Positions 24,199-33,429 of a stretch of DNA of 55,400 nt are shown here, one piece after another. Made by a program: the position numbers and the translations under genes. The stretch's first letter is position 1, and each line of letters starts with the position of its first letter. The notes beneath the pieces are model-generated. The model saw only the letters and a list, made by a program, of their open reading frames with translations, was not told the DNA's origin and searched no databases. This DNA comes from an uncultured Lentisphaerota bacterium (GTDB taxonomy: Bacteria; Verrucomicrobiota; Lentisphaeria; Oligosphaerales; CAITYL01): NCBI GenBank assembly GCA_903921725.1, contig CAIXRA010000020.1, forward strand, positions 1-55,400. Reading direction: 5' to 3'.

Positions 24199-25332
24199 TC
24201 ACTTCTTCTCCGGGCTTGCCGCGACCTGTTCGCCGGGCTTCAGGCCGCTCTTCACGACCACGCCCTCGGTCAGTTCGCTGCCCAGCTCGACGGCGCGCCG
24301 GACCGGCTTCCCGTTTTCCAAAACCATCACCGCCGCGCCGGCGGCGTCGCGGATCACGGCGCGCAGCGGCACAATCACCGCCGTGCCGGCGTCAAGCCGC
24401 AGCCGCCCCGTGAGGAACGCGCCCGGCACCAGGCCGCCGGCCTTCTCCGCGGGGATCGCCACGCGCACGGAAAACGTCCCGTTCGCCGCGTCCACCAGCG
24501 GCACCACGCGCGTCACCGGCAGCGTCAGTTCGTCCTGGAGCTGCGGACTGGAAAGCGCCACCACCGTCGTTCCCGGAACCACCTGCGCCAGATACGATTC
24601 CGGCAGCCGGAGTTCGGCCTCCAGGCGGTCAGTCGTCGTCAGTTCCAGCACCTCCACCAGCGGCGCGCCCGCCAGGTGGTCGCCCAACCCCTTCATGCGC
24701 TTCGTGACCACGCCGTCGAACGGTGCCTTCACCTCCGTGTCCCGCAGGTCGATCCGCGCCGCGTCCAGCGCCGCCTGCGCCCCCTGCACCTGGGCCTTTG
24801 CCGCCTTGATCTGCAGACGGAATGTCTCCACGCCGAGCCGCACCTCCTCCAGCTTCTTCAGCGGCACGGTTCTATCCACCTCCACCAGGCGCCGGTAGCG
24901 CGCCTCGTCGGCCTGCCGGTCCAGCAGCCGCGCCTCAAGATCCGACACCTGCGCCGACGCGGAGGCCAGCGTCGCCTCCGCAACCGCCACCTTGGCGCGG
25001 AAGGTGTCCGACTCCACCGCGAACAGGATCTGCCCCGCCTTCACGCGCATGCCGACGTCCAGCGGCTTCCCGTCCTCGCCCGTCCCCCACGACACCACCT
25101 GCGCCGTCAGCCGGCTGCCCAGCCGCGCCGAATAAAGCGGAAGCACGCGCCCCGTCGCCGTCGCCTCCGCCGCGCAGACCGGCTTCGCTTCGACCAGTTC
25201 CATGGCGGCGACGCCGGTGGGGGCACCGGCGCTCCCAGCGGCGGGCGTCCCGCCCGGCGCCTGCTCCGCGGCAAAACCCGTGGCGGCCAGCAGAAATCCG
25301 GACGCCGCAATCTTCAAGTACTTGGTGTTCAT
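24199..25332 (-). CDS. RND efflux periplasmic adaptor (membrane fusion protein)
   Basis: A 377-residue HlyD/AcrA-type adaptor that bridges the inner-membrane pump and the TolC channel. A signal peptide occupies about residues 1-22. The lipoyl/hairpin part contains the coiled-coil VAEATLASASAQVSDLEARLLDRQADEARYRRLVEVD and on to VQGAQAALDAARIDL, followed by the conserved TEVKAPFDGVVTKRMKGLGDHL. Beta-barrel and membrane-proximal domains follow (AVIRDAAGAAVMVLENGKPVRRAVELGS). Its ATG overlaps the tolC stop as ATGA, so the two are coupled. Confidence 0.93.
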   Translation of the reverse strand: MNTKYLKIAASGFLLAATGFAAEQAPGGTPAAGSAGAPTGVAAMELVEAKPVCAAEATATGRVLPLYSARLGSRLTAQVVSWGTGEDGKPLDVGMRVKAGQILFAVESDTFRAKVAVAEATLASASAQVSDLEARLLDRQADEARYRRLVEVDRTVPLKKLEEVRLGVETFRLQIKAAKAQVQGAQAALDAARIDLRDTEVKAPFDGVVTKRMKGLGDHLAGAPLVEVLELTTTDRLEAELRLPESYLAQVVPGTTVVALSSPQLQDELTLPVTRVVPLVDAANGTFSVRVAIPAEKAGGLVPGAFLTGRLRLDAGTAVIVPLRAVIRDAAGAAVMVLENGKPVRRAVELGSELTEGVVVKSGLKPGEQVAASPEKK

Positions 25333-26876
25333 GTAGTTGTTTCCTTTTTTTCATCCGCGCCAGCGTTGCGGATCATCTCCTCGATCTCCGGGAATTCCTT
25401 CATGTCAACCCCGGGGAAAACCTTCGGCACATCCGAAAACGGTTCCACCGGCGGTGACAGCCGGAAAGGCGGCAGCGTGGTTTTGGCACCCGGCGGGACT
25501 GCGGCCGGCCCCGGTGCCGCCGCCGCCAGTTCATCCCAGGCAATCTGGTACTCGGTCTGGTGGCGGTCGAGATCCAGGTAGGCCAGGTAGAGGGTGGCGA
25601 GCGAGCGCGTCGCGTCGGCACCGGTCTCCAATCCCTGGCGGTAGCGGCTGGAGACCAGCTTCAGCTCCTCCATCCGCGCCCGGGCGACGACCGCGCTCGA
25701 GGTCATGTTGTCATGCGCGGCCAGCAGCCGCAGAAGGCCGTAGTCCACCTCGTATAGAATGCCCAGCGAGAGCAGCAGCGTGCGCTCCTCCTCGACCGTC
25801 ACGTTCTTCTTCGCCATCTTCCAGCCCCACCAGTTCCGGCCGCCGTTCAGCAGCGAATCCGTCATGGTCACGCCATAGTTGAAATAGTCCGGCTTCACCA
25901 GCATCGACATGCTGCTCCAGTTGTAGCCGCCGGCTAGGTTCAGGTGCGGCAGGAACTCCGCCAGCGACTGCTTGACGGCCGCCGCCGCCGCGTGCCGCAC
26001 ACGGTCCTGCGCCAACAGTTCCGGACGGCCGGCCAGCGCGCGATCCTCGAACACGCCGATCTCCGACGCCTCCGGCAGCGCCGGCGCCGGCGGCAGCGCG
26101 TCCACGATGCTGAATTCCAGGCCGCCCGGCAGCGACATCGTCTGCGCAAGCTGGAGATGCGCCGCCTCGACGCCGCGCCGCAGTTCCGTCCAGGTCTGCA
26201 CCACCTGCGCCAGCCCCGCCTCGATCGTGGCGGTGGCCGCGCGTGAATCCAGCCCCTCGCGCTCCAGCGAACGCGCCACCCGCACCAGTTCCTGCGCGCC
26301 GACGACCGCCACGCGCCCCATCCTCTCCTGCCGCTGCGCCGCCGCCAGTCGCGCATACGCCACCCGCACGTCCCGCTCCAGAAGCTGCCGGGAACGTACC
26401 AGCATCAGTTTCTCCTGCTTCCGGCGGTCCTTCGCCACCAGCCAGCCGTAATAGGTCGTGCCCCAGTCCAGCACCGGCAGCACCGCCTGCACCGAAAACG
26501 CCTTCGTCTCCCGATCTTCCATGGCGACGGGCGCGCCGCCGCCGATCCTCATGAGCGGGTCGTTGCTGCGGCGGAAGTCCGAGGCCGCGACGTTCACCTT
26601 CGGCAGCGCGTCGGAAAGCGACTGCCGCACCCGGTCGTCCTGCAGCGCCAGCCGGAGCCTGCCGACGCGCAGTTCCAGGCCGTTCGCCAGCGCGATCTCC
26701 ACGCAGCGCTCCGCCGTCAGCGGCGCCGCCGGATCAATCTTCAGCTCCGCGGCACGCTTCTCCAGCTCCGCGCGGAAACGCTCCGCCTCCGCGTCCCGTT
26801 TCACCGCCGGCGTCCGGCAGCCGGAAACAACGGCAAGCAGCGCACACAGCACACCATTTTTAAGCAAGCCCGTCAT
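25329..26876 (-). CDS. TolC-family outer membrane efflux lipoprotein
   Basis: A 515-residue outer-membrane factor. The start MTGLLKNGVLCALLAVVSGC gives a lipoprotein signal with the acylated cysteine at about residue 20. Two structural repeats of long helices and beta strands fill the rest; the first repeat includes CVEIALANGLELRVGRLRLALQDD, and the second AELLAQDRVRHAAAAAVKQSLAEFLPHLNLAGGYN-like segments. The C-terminal tail is proline-rich. It would form the trimeric exit duct for the RND pump encoded downstream. The longer open frame upstream (26 codons, Arg-rich) runs into the end of tetR and is rejected. Confidence 0.9.
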   Translation of the reverse strand: MTGLLKNGVLCALLAVVSGCRTPAVKRDAEAERFRAELEKRAAELKIDPAAPLTAERCVEIALANGLELRVGRLRLALQDDRVRQSLSDALPKVNVAASDFRRSNDPLMRIGGGAPVAMEDRETKAFSVQAVLPVLDWGTTYYGWLVAKDRRKQEKLMLVRSRQLLERDVRVAYARLAAAQRQERMGRVAVVGAQELVRVARSLEREGLDSRAATATIEAGLAQVVQTWTELRRGVEAAHLQLAQTMSLPGGLEFSIVDALPPAPALPEASEIGVFEDRALAGRPELLAQDRVRHAAAAAVKQSLAEFLPHLNLAGGYNWSSMSMLVKPDYFNYGVTMTDSLLNGGRNWWGWKMAKKNVTVEEERTLLLSLGILYEVDYGLLRLLAAHDNMTSSAVVARARMEELKLVSSRYRQGLETGADATRSLATLYLAYLDLDRHQTEYQIAWDELAAAAPGPAAVPPGAKTTLPPFRLSPPVEPFSDVPKVFPGVDMKEFPEIEEMIRNAGADEKKETTT

Positions 26877-26913
26877 CACGTTTTCCAGCCTCTCTTCGAC
26901 GCCATCGAGTTCC

Positions 26914-27570
26914 CTACTTCTTCGCGCCCCTCGCGCCCTTCTGCGGAACCACACCCTTCGCCACCCCGCCGATGCCGCCGTTCAGGAATTCCCATATTTT
27001 CTTCCGGTCCACGTCGGCGGCCGGCGTCTTTCCGCCCCCGCCGCGCGTCAGGTTTTCGCGCAGGCCGATGATGACGATGTACATGAACTGCTGGATCATT
27101 TCGGCCGGGCAGTCGTTCCGGACGGTACCCCCGGCCTGCGCCCGCCGGATCAGTTCCAGTTCCTTGCCGAGGAACTCCTCCCACGCCTTCCGCGGCGCAG
27201 GCGGCAGCGACTCCAGCGTCGCCAGCCCGCCCGCGGAAAGGATGCGAAGCACGCTGCGGCGCTGGCTGAAATAGTCCACGAGCGCATCGGTGATCCGGTG
27301 CAGTTTCTCCAGCGGCGCCGCCGCCAGTGCCAGGACGCCGTCCAGTTCGCCGAGCAGGATGCCGCTGTGGTGCGTCGCGATGGCGTCAATCACCTCCTGC
27401 TTCGTCTTGAAGTAGAGGTAGATGGTGCCGGCGGCGCAGCCGGCCTTGGCGGCGATATCGCGCATCGTGGTGCTGCCGACCCCTTTTTCGGCCAGGACCG
27501 CCTCCGCCGCGTCCAGAAGAATCCGCGCCGTCGCGTCATGCCTCTGCTTCCTGAATGTTACTGAACGCAT
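26914..27570 (-). CDS. TetR/AcrR-family transcriptional regulator
   Basis: About 218 residues. The N-terminal DNA-binding domain (~12-60) has ARILLDAAEAVLAEKGVGSTTMRDIAAKAGCAAGTIYLYF, a textbook TetR helix-turn-helix ending in the YxYF motif. The C-terminal ligand-binding domain is all-helical. ATGs at 27574-27576 and 27568-27570 are both possible; the second is better spaced from GGGAGA. It is the first gene of the efflux operon and very probably represses itself and the downstream tolC-adaptor-RND genes, being released by a pump substrate. A palindrome between its own promoter hexamers (27600-27613) is a good operator candidate. Confidence 0.92.
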   Translation of the reverse strand: MRSVTFRKQRHDATARILLDAAEAVLAEKGVGSTTMRDIAAKAGCAAGTIYLYFKTKQEVIDAIATHHSGILLGELDGVLALAAAPLEKLHRITDALVDYFSQRRSVLRILSAGGLATLESLPPAPRKAWEEFLGKELELIRRAQAGGTVRNDCPAEMIQQFMYIVIIGLRENLTRGGGGKTPAADVDRKKIWEFLNGGIGGVAKGVVPQKGARGAKK

Positions 27571-27594
27571 GTTCATTCTCCCGGTTCCGCGTTT

Positions 27595-27622
27595 ATAATA
27601 ACATCATGACGTTCATTTGCAA
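27595..27622 (-). promoter_or_regulatory. Candidate sigma-70 promoter of the tetR-efflux operon
   Basis: On the minus strand a TTGCAA -35 hexamer (27622-27617) is followed after 16 bases by a TATTAT -10 (27600-27595), placing the transcription start about 18 bases before the tetR ATG. The match to consensus is 4/6 and 5/6. On the plus strand TATAAT occurs at 27594-27599 and could serve the divergent lipoprotein gene, but lacks a good -35. Confidence 0.55.
27600..27613. promoter_or_regulatory. Candidate TetR operator palindrome
   Basis: AACATCATGACGTT matches its own reverse complement at 12 of 14 positions with the perfect core TCATGA. It lies between the -35 and -10 of the candidate tetR promoter, the place expected for repression by steric exclusion. 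Operator identity is inference. Confidence 0.45.
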
Positions 27623-27676
27623 GCCGGCGGACGCGCGGCGCATTATGTTTCTGAAAACATGGAGAGCTCCACGCAC

Positions 27677-28348
27677 ATGCGTCCATTCCATACCCTTCCG
27701 GCCCTCCTCCTTCCGGCCTTCGCCGGTTGCGCGACCCTGCACCCGCAGGCCACGGAGGCGCCGCCGCAACAACTGGCGGCCTCGGCCGGATCCTGGCGCC
27801 TGAGCAGGCCGCTGGCGGGGTTCCTGGAGCCGGCGGCACTCACCGGAGTCTACGCACTCACCGTGCGGCAGATTCCCGCGCAGCGGCTCAACCTCGACGG
27901 CTTCCTGTCGGGCGGTCCGGAGGGGATCAACCTCGGCACCGTCGAAGGCGGCCTCTTCCGCCGGCGCGTGGCGCCGCATTTCCAATACCGCCCCGCCCTT
28001 CCGGAGCGCGGACGGACCGCCGGATGCAGCACGCTGGGAGAACTGCTCCAGCTCCTCGGCCAGCCGACGCTGCCGAACCTGGACGGTTGGAAGGCCACCC
28101 GCTGGAACGTCGTCCACGACTGGGCCGTCTTCACCTTCACGGAAAACGGTGGGGTGCGGCTTCTGCATGTGCGTGCCCTCGCCTCCCTGGGTGCCGGCGA
28201 CGGGGACTGGCATGTGGACGGGCTGCTGGTGCAGGAAGGCGCGGCGGCCCCCGCCCCCATCCCGTACGGCGGCGCAGAATCCGTCTCCGCACCCCTGCGC
28301 CACGCAGATCCCCCGCCCGGGCTGCCCTCCAATATCATGCGGCGCTGA
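27677..28348 (+). CDS. Hypothetical lipoprotein
   Basis: 223 residues starting MRPFHTLPALLLPAFAGC, a short signal peptide with the acylated cysteine at residue 18 and a relaxed lipobox (phenylalanine at -3). The mature domain has no recognised family; it contains repeated polar and Trp/Gly-rich stretches (GGPEGINLGTVEGGLFRRRV, WNVVHDWAVFTFTENGGVRLLHVRALASLG). An in-frame ATG 18 bases upstream (27659) is an alternative start. It is divergent from tetR and precedes the MacAB-type exporter by about 120 bp, so it may belong to that transcript. Confidence 0.72.
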   Translation: MRPFHTLPALLLPAFAGCATLHPQATEAPPQQLAASAGSWRLSRPLAGFLEPAALTGVYALTVRQIPAQRLNLDGFLSGGPEGINLGTVEGGLFRRRVAPHFQYRPALPERGRTAGCSTLGELLQLLGQPTLPNLDGWKATRWNVVHDWAVFTFTENGGVRLLHVRALASLGAGDGDWHVDGLLVQEGAAAPAPIPYGGAESVSAPLRHADPPPGLPSNIMRR

Positions 28349-28469
28349 TGGAACCAACGCGTCCTTGCGCTGTCTTATGGTCCGGCGGCGGCCGCAGGGG
28401 GATCGCCGTTGCGGCGCCGCCCCGGCAGGCGCGGTTTGACTCCATGCCATAAAAAGCGAGAGCCTCTTC

Positions 28470-29810
28470 ATGTTCATTCCGAAACGCAAATGGATCATCG
28501 CCGGCTCCGCCGTGCTCGCGGCTGCCGTGTTTTTCACATGGAAGGGCTGCCGCGCCAAGAACGGCGCGGAGGCGGACAAGCCGGTGACGGCGGCCGTGAC
28601 GCGCGCCGACATGGCGCAGGTCGTGAACTCCAACGGCAAGATCGTTTCCAATCTCGACGTGGAGGTGAAGTGCAAGGCCGGCGGCCAGATTGCGGAACTT
28701 CCCTTCGACGTGAGCGACATCGTGAAAAAAGGGGAGCTGCTGGCACGGCTCGACCCGATCGACGAAGATCGCAAGGTCAAGCAGGCGGAGGTGCAGCTTT
28801 CCGCCTCGAGGGCCCGCCTCGCCAGCGCCGGGGAAAACCTGACCCTCGCGGAATCCACCCTCGCCACGGACCGGCGCAAGGCGGAGACGGCGCTCCGCGC
28901 GGAGAAGTCGGACGAGACGGACGCCGCCGCCAAGGCGGGGCGCCTGAAGGAACTGCTCACGCAAAAGCTGTGCAGCCAGGAGGAATACGACACGGCCGCC
29001 AACGCCGCCGTGCAGGCCGCCGCCGCCCGCGAAAACGCCTGCGTGAAGATGGAAGAGTTGAAGAACCAGGAACGGGCGCTGGAACTGAAGCGGCAGGACG
29101 TGAAGCTGGCCGAGGCCGCCGTGGAATCGGACAAGATCGTGCTGGCCATCGCACAGGACCGCATCCGCGACACGCGTGTCTCGGCACCCATCGACGGCGT
29201 GGTCTCCGTCCGCACCGTGCAGGTCGGCCAGATCATCGCCTCCGCCACCAGCAACGTCGGCGGCGGCACGGCGATCCTAACGCTGTCGGACCTCTCCCGG
29301 ATCTTCGTGCTCGCCTCCGTCGATGAAAGCGACATCGGCCGGATGCAGGTCGGGCATCCCGTGCGCATCACCGTCGACGCCTTCCCGACCAAACGGTTCA
29401 AGGGGAAGATCGTGCGCGTCGCCACCCGCGGCGTCAACAGCTCCAACGTCGTCACTTTCGAAGTGAAGATTGAGGTGCTTGGCGATGAGAAATCCATCCT
29501 GAAGCCGGAGATGTCGGCCAACGTCGAGGTCACCACCGACAAGCGGGAGAACGCCCTCGCCATCCCATCATCCGCCATCCTGCGGAAGCCGGAGGGATAT
29601 GCCGTCGAGGTGGTCGTCGATGGCGAGGTGACGGAGCGCGAGGTAAAGATCGGCCTCAACGACGGTGCCAAGGTCGAGGTCCTGGACGGCCTGAAGGAGG
29701 GGGAGATCGTCCGCCTGCGCGAAGGCGACGCCGACAGCCGTTGGCGCGGCCAAAAAACCGACACGGCCAAATCCCCCTTCATGCCGATGGGCGGCGGGCG
29801 CAGGCACTGA
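28470..29810 (+). CDS. MacA-like periplasmic adaptor of an ABC exporter
   Basis: A 446-residue HlyD-family membrane fusion protein. One N-terminal membrane helix (KWIIAGSAVLAAAVFFTW) anchors it. A lipoyl domain (MAQVVNSNGKIVSNLDVEVKCKAGGQI) encloses an unusually long coiled coil, about residues 95-225, rich in Ala/Glu/Lys. After it DTRVSAPIDGVVSVRTVQVG and the barrel segment (IFVLASVDESDIGRMQVGHPVRITVDAFP) follow. The C-terminal domain (KVEVLDGLKEGEIVRL) is normal for MacA. It directly precedes the ATPase and permease genes, making a MacAB-type export unit for macrolides, peptides or lipoproteins. No TolC gene is adjacent, so the TolC protein at 25329 might be shared. Confidence 0.9.
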   Translation: MFIPKRKWIIAGSAVLAAAVFFTWKGCRAKNGAEADKPVTAAVTRADMAQVVNSNGKIVSNLDVEVKCKAGGQIAELPFDVSDIVKKGELLARLDPIDEDRKVKQAEVQLSASRARLASAGENLTLAESTLATDRRKAETALRAEKSDETDAAAKAGRLKELLTQKLCSQEEYDTAANAAVQAAAARENACVKMEELKNQERALELKRQDVKLAEAAVESDKIVLAIAQDRIRDTRVSAPIDGVVSVRTVQVGQIIASATSNVGGGTAILTLSDLSRIFVLASVDESDIGRMQVGHPVRITVDAFPTKRFKGKIVRVATRGVNSSNVVTFEVKIEVLGDEKSILKPEMSANVEVTTDKRENALAIPSSAILRKPEGYAVEVVVDGEVTEREVKIGLNDGAKVEVLDGLKEGEIVRLREGDADSRWRGQKTDTAKSPFMPMGGGRRH

Positions 29811-29828
29811 CCGGCGGAAAACTTCACC

Positions 29829-30548
29829 ATGGCAGATCCCCACTCCATCATCCGCGTGCAGTCGCTGGTCAAGCATTACCAGGTCGGCGACGACACCGTG
29901 CGCGCCCTCGACGACGTCAGTTTCGGCATCGCCGCCGGCGAGATGGTCGCCATCACAGGCCCTTCTGGCAGCGGCAAGAGCACCCTCATGCACGTGCTCG
30001 GCTGCCTGGACCAGGCGGACAGCGGAAACTACTTCCTGGCCGGCGAGGATGTCGCCGGACTCTCCAGCGACCGCCTCGCCGAAATCCGCAACCGGCGCAT
30101 CGGCTTCGTCTTCCAGACCTTCAACCTGCTGCCGCGCATGACGGCGCTGGAAAACGTGGAGCTTCCCCTGCTCTACGCCGGGCGCCGCAACGCGAAAGGG
30201 CCGGCCGCCGAGGCGCTCGAAAAGGTCGGCCTGAAGGACCGCATGCACCACACGCCGAGCCAGCTCTCCGGCGGCCAGCGCCAGCGCGTCGCCATCGCCC
30301 GCGCCCTCGTCACCAATCCGGCCATGATCCTGGCCGACGAGCCGACGGGGAACCTGGACACGCGCATGGGCGGCGAAATCCTGCGCCTGATGTCCGAGCT
30401 GAACGCGGAGGGGCGCACCATCCTCATCGTCACCCACGAGCCGGAGATCGCGCAACACTGCCCGCGCCAGATTTTCCTGCGCAACGGCAAGGTCGTGCCG
30501 GAAACCATCCGCCGGGGTGCGGACTCCGGACCGGCCCCGTCCCCATAA
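29829..30548 (+). CDS. ABC transporter ATP-binding protein (MacB/LolD type)
   Basis: A 239-residue ATPase. Walker A is GPSGSGKST at 44-52, the Q-loop follows in FVFQTFNLLPRMTALENVELP, the signature is LSGGQRQRVAIARAL, Walker B is ILADEPTGNLD and the switch histidine is in IVTHEPEIA. The FNLLPRMTALENVELPLLY text is characteristic of the LolD/MacB/FtsE group that pairs with FtsX-fold permeases. It lies 18 bp after the adaptor and just before the permease. The last ~12 residues are a Pro/Ser/Gly tail. Confidence 0.94.
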   Translation: MADPHSIIRVQSLVKHYQVGDDTVRALDDVSFGIAAGEMVAITGPSGSGKSTLMHVLGCLDQADSGNYFLAGEDVAGLSSDRLAEIRNRRIGFVFQTFNLLPRMTALENVELPLLYAGRRNAKGPAAEALEKVGLKDRMHHTPSQLSGGQRQRVAIARALVTNPAMILADEPTGNLDTRMGGEILRLMSELNAEGRTILIVTHEPEIAQHCPRQIFLRNGKVVPETIRRGADSGPAPSP

Positions 30549-30576
30549 TCACCACGCCTGCTGGAACCCCTCTGCC

Positions 30577-31803
30577 ATGCTGTTCTGGATCATCGTCAAA
30601 GTCGGCGTCAAAAGCCTGTGGGCGAACAAGCTGCGTTCGTTCCTAGCCATGCTCGGCATGATCATCGGCGTCGGCGCGGTGATCGCCATGCTCGCGCTCG
30701 GCGCGGGCGCCAAGAAGCAGGTGCTCTCCCAAATCGCGACCATGGGGACGAACCTGCTGGTGATCTCCCCCGCGCAGAGCGGGTCGCAGGGCGTCATCTC
30801 CGGCACGCGGCAAAACCTGACGGTGGCCGACGCCCGCGCGCTGCGCGGCGTCCCCGGCGTCGCCCGCGTCGCCCCGGTGGCCAGCGGCGGGGCGCAAGTC
30901 AAGGCGCACAACCGCAACAAGCCCACGCGCGTCACCGGCACCACCGGCACCTACCTGGGGATCCGCGCCTTCAAGATCGCGCAGGGGCGCAACATGTCCG
31001 ATTCCGAGTGCGAAACGATGGCGCGCATCGCGGTCATCGGCCCCAACGTCGCCACCGATTTGTTCGGCATGGAGGATCCGGTCGGCCAGAAAATCAAGGT
31101 CAAGGGAATCACCTTCACCGTCATCGGCGTCACGGAGGCCAAGGGCGACCAGGGCTGGTTCAACCCCGACGACCAGGTGCTGATCCCCTACACCACCGCC
31201 ATGAAGCAGCTCTTCGGGCAGGATTACCTCAAGGAGGCCGATGTGCAGGCCGAGGAGGGTTCCGACCTCAAGCAGGTGCAGGCGGAGATCACGAAGGCGC
31301 TCCGCGCCCGGCACCGGCTGCTGGAAGGCGAGGACGATGATTTCTACGTGCGCAACCAGGCCGATTTCATCGCCATGGCGACCGCCTTCACCGCCACCTT
31401 CACCCTGCTCCTCGGCGGCGTCGCCGGCATCTCCCTGCTGGTGGGCGGTATCGGCATCATGAACATCATGCTCGTCTCGGTGGCGGAACGCACCCGCGAA
31501 ATCGGCATCCGCAAGGCGATCGGCGCCACCGAAGGCAGCATCCGCATGCAGTTCCTGCTTGAAACCATGATCATCAGCGGCCTCGGCGGCCTGCTCGGCG
31601 TCGCCTTCGGCATTTTTTCGGCGTGGCTGTTCCCCATCCTGTTCAAATACATCCAGCCCGACATGGCGTTCCAGACAAGCGTGGAGCCGTTCAGCATCCT
31701 GCTGGCCCTCGGCGTCTCCGTCGGCGTCGGCATCTTCTTCGGCTGGTACCCGGCCCGCCGCGCCGCCAGCCTGCCCCCCGTCGAGGCACTGCGCTACGAG
31801 TGA
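30577..31803 (+). CDS. ABC transporter permease (MacB/FtsX fold)
   Basis: A 408-residue permease with the MacB-type layout: one N-terminal TM helix (SFLAMLGMIIGVGAVIAMLALG), a large periplasmic domain (~50-280), and three C-terminal TM helices (FTLLLGGVAGISLLVGGIGIMNIMLVSVAERTREIGIRKAIGA, then the last two). The ISLLVGGIGIMNIMLVSVAERTREIGIRKA region is strictly conserved in the family. The ATG at 30577 is preceded by 28 bp after the ATPase stop. With the adaptor and ATPase it forms a mechanotransmission exporter. Confidence 0.93.
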   Translation: MLFWIIVKVGVKSLWANKLRSFLAMLGMIIGVGAVIAMLALGAGAKKQVLSQIATMGTNLLVISPAQSGSQGVISGTRQNLTVADARALRGVPGVARVAPVASGGAQVKAHNRNKPTRVTGTTGTYLGIRAFKIAQGRNMSDSECETMARIAVIGPNVATDLFGMEDPVGQKIKVKGITFTVIGVTEAKGDQGWFNPDDQVLIPYTTAMKQLFGQDYLKEADVQAEEGSDLKQVQAEITKALRARHRLLEGEDDDFYVRNQADFIAMATAFTATFTLLLGGVAGISLLVGGIGIMNIMLVSVAERTREIGIRKAIGATEGSIRMQFLLETMIISGLGGLLGVAFGIFSAWLFPILFKYIQPDMAFQTSVEPFSILLALGVSVGVGIFFGWYPARRAASLPPVEALRYE

Positions 31804-31914
31804 CCTCCGGGGCCGCCCCGCATTTCTTGCGCCGGGTGCGTCCACCGCCTTGCTTCTTCCGCCAAGCCGGGCAATATTCCCCTGCAATTTTCCACACCGT
31901 CCGGAGGCCCCCCC

Positions 31915-33429
31915 ATGCTGGCAGACAAGATCGGGTTTGACAACGAGAAATATCTGGAGGAGCAGACGTCCGCCATCCTGGAGCGTGTTGGAAAATTCAG
32001 CAAGCTGTATCTGGAATTCGGCGGGAAAATCATGTTCGATTACCACGCCATGCGGGTGCTGCCCGGCTTCGACCCCAACGTGAAGATGCGCCTTCTCCAG
32101 CGCCTCAAGGACCAGGCCGAAGTCGTCCTCTGCATCTACGCGGGGGACATCGAACGGAAGAAGATGCGGGCCGACTTCGGGATCACCTACGACGCCGATG
32201 CCATGAAGACGATCGACGACTTCAAGGAATGGGGCATCGACATCGCCGCCGTCGTCATCACCCGGTTCCAGAACCAGCCGGCGGCGCAGTTGTTCAAGAA
32301 CAAGCTGGAACGGCGCGGAGTCCGCGTCTACACGCACAAGATTACCAAGGGCTATCCGACGGACGTGGATCTGATCGTAAGCGATGAAGGTTACGGTGCC
32401 AACGAATACATCCCAACCTCCAAGCCGATCGTGGTGGTGACCGGTCCCGGGCCCGGCAGCGGGAAGCTGGCCACCTGCCTGGGGCAGCTCTACCACGAGT
32501 ACCGGCGGGGCGTGAAGGCCGGGTACGCCAAGTTCGAAACCTTCCCCATCTGGAACCTGCCGCTCCTCCACAAGGTGAACGTGGCCTACGAGGCCGCCAC
32601 GGTGGACCTGAAGGATGTCAACATGATCGACCCCCACCACCTGGCCGCCTACGGAGAGGTCGCCGTCAACTACAACCGGGACATCGAGGCGTTCCCCCTG
32701 CTCCGGCGAATCCTGGAAAAGATCACAGGGAGCTCCATCTACCAATCCCCGACGGACATGGGCGTGAACCGCGCCGGCTACGGGATTACGAATGATGAAA
32801 TTGTCAGCGAAGCCGCCCGGCAGGAGATCATCCGCCGCTATTTCCGCTGCTCCTGCGAGTATGCCGGGGGTGTCGCCGAACTCGACACGCTCCACGCCGC
32901 CGAACTGATCATGAAAAACATCGGGGCCAATGCCGAGGACCGCCGCGTCGTGCTGCCCGCACGGGAGGCGGCGGCCACCGCCCATGCGACGGGCAAGGGC
33001 AACGAGGGGACCTTCTGCGGGGCCGCCATCGAACTCCGGGACGGGACCATCGTCACCGGAGAGAACTCCCACCTCATGCATGCGGCGTCGAGCCTCGTCA
33101 TGAACGCCACAAAGCTGCTGGCGGGACTGCCGGAAAACCTCCACCTGCTGCCCCAGAACATGCTGGACTCCCTCAGCCACCTGAAGAAGAACATCCTCCG
33201 GCGGCGCATGATCAGTCTGGATTTGGAGGAAACCCTGATCGCCCTCAGCATCAGCGCCACCAGCAACCCGGCCGCCCAGATGGCGCTCGGGAAGCTCCGG
33301 GATCTGGAAAACTGCGAGGTGCACCTGACCCACATCCCCACGCCGGGCGACGAGGCCGGCCTGCGCAAACTGGGCGTGAACCTCACCTGTGACGCCGAGT
33401 TTTCCTCCAAGAGCCTCTTCATGAGCTGA
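31915..33429 (+). CDS. DUF1846 family protein
   Basis: A 504-residue cytoplasmic protein of the DUF1846 family, scattered among Firmicutes, Bacteroidetes and PVC bacteria and not functionally defined. It has a GGAGG Shine-Dalgarno and the canonical start MLADKIGFDNEKYLEEQTSAI. A P-loop-like GPGPGSGK occurs at about 177-184 within IVVVTGPGPGSGKLATCLG, and DPHHLAAYGEVAVNYNRDIEAFPLL follows in the middle third. The repeated GPGPGSGK and GKGNEGTF-like loops suggest nucleotide or phosphate binding, which is inference. It lies alone between the MacB permease and the CusA remnant. Confidence 0.9.
   Translation: MLADKIGFDNEKYLEEQTSAILERVGKFSKLYLEFGGKIMFDYHAMRVLPGFDPNVKMRLLQRLKDQAEVVLCIYAGDIERKKMRADFGITYDADAMKTIDDFKEWGIDIAAVVITRFQNQPAAQLFKNKLERRGVRVYTHKITKGYPTDVDLIVSDEGYGANEYIPTSKPIVVVTGPGPGSGKLATCLGQLYHEYRRGVKAGYAKFETFPIWNLPLLHKVNVAYEAATVDLKDVNMIDPHHLAAYGEVAVNYNRDIEAFPLLRRILEKITGSSIYQSPTDMGVNRAGYGITNDEIVSEAARQEIIRRYFRCSCEYAGGVAELDTLHAAELIMKNIGANAEDRRVVLPAREAAATAHATGKGNEGTFCGAAIELRDGTIVTGENSHLMHAASSLVMNATKLLAGLPENLHLLPQNMLDSLSHLKKNILRRRMISLDLEETLIALSISATSNPAAQMALGKLRDLENCEVHLTHIPTPGDEAGLRKLGVNLTCDAEFSSKSLFMS

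Noticed and set aside
27593..29872. A 759-codon minus-strand frame opposite the lipoprotein and MacA genes
   Set aside because: Ser/Thr/Arg-rich without motifs; the plus strand has a clear MacA.
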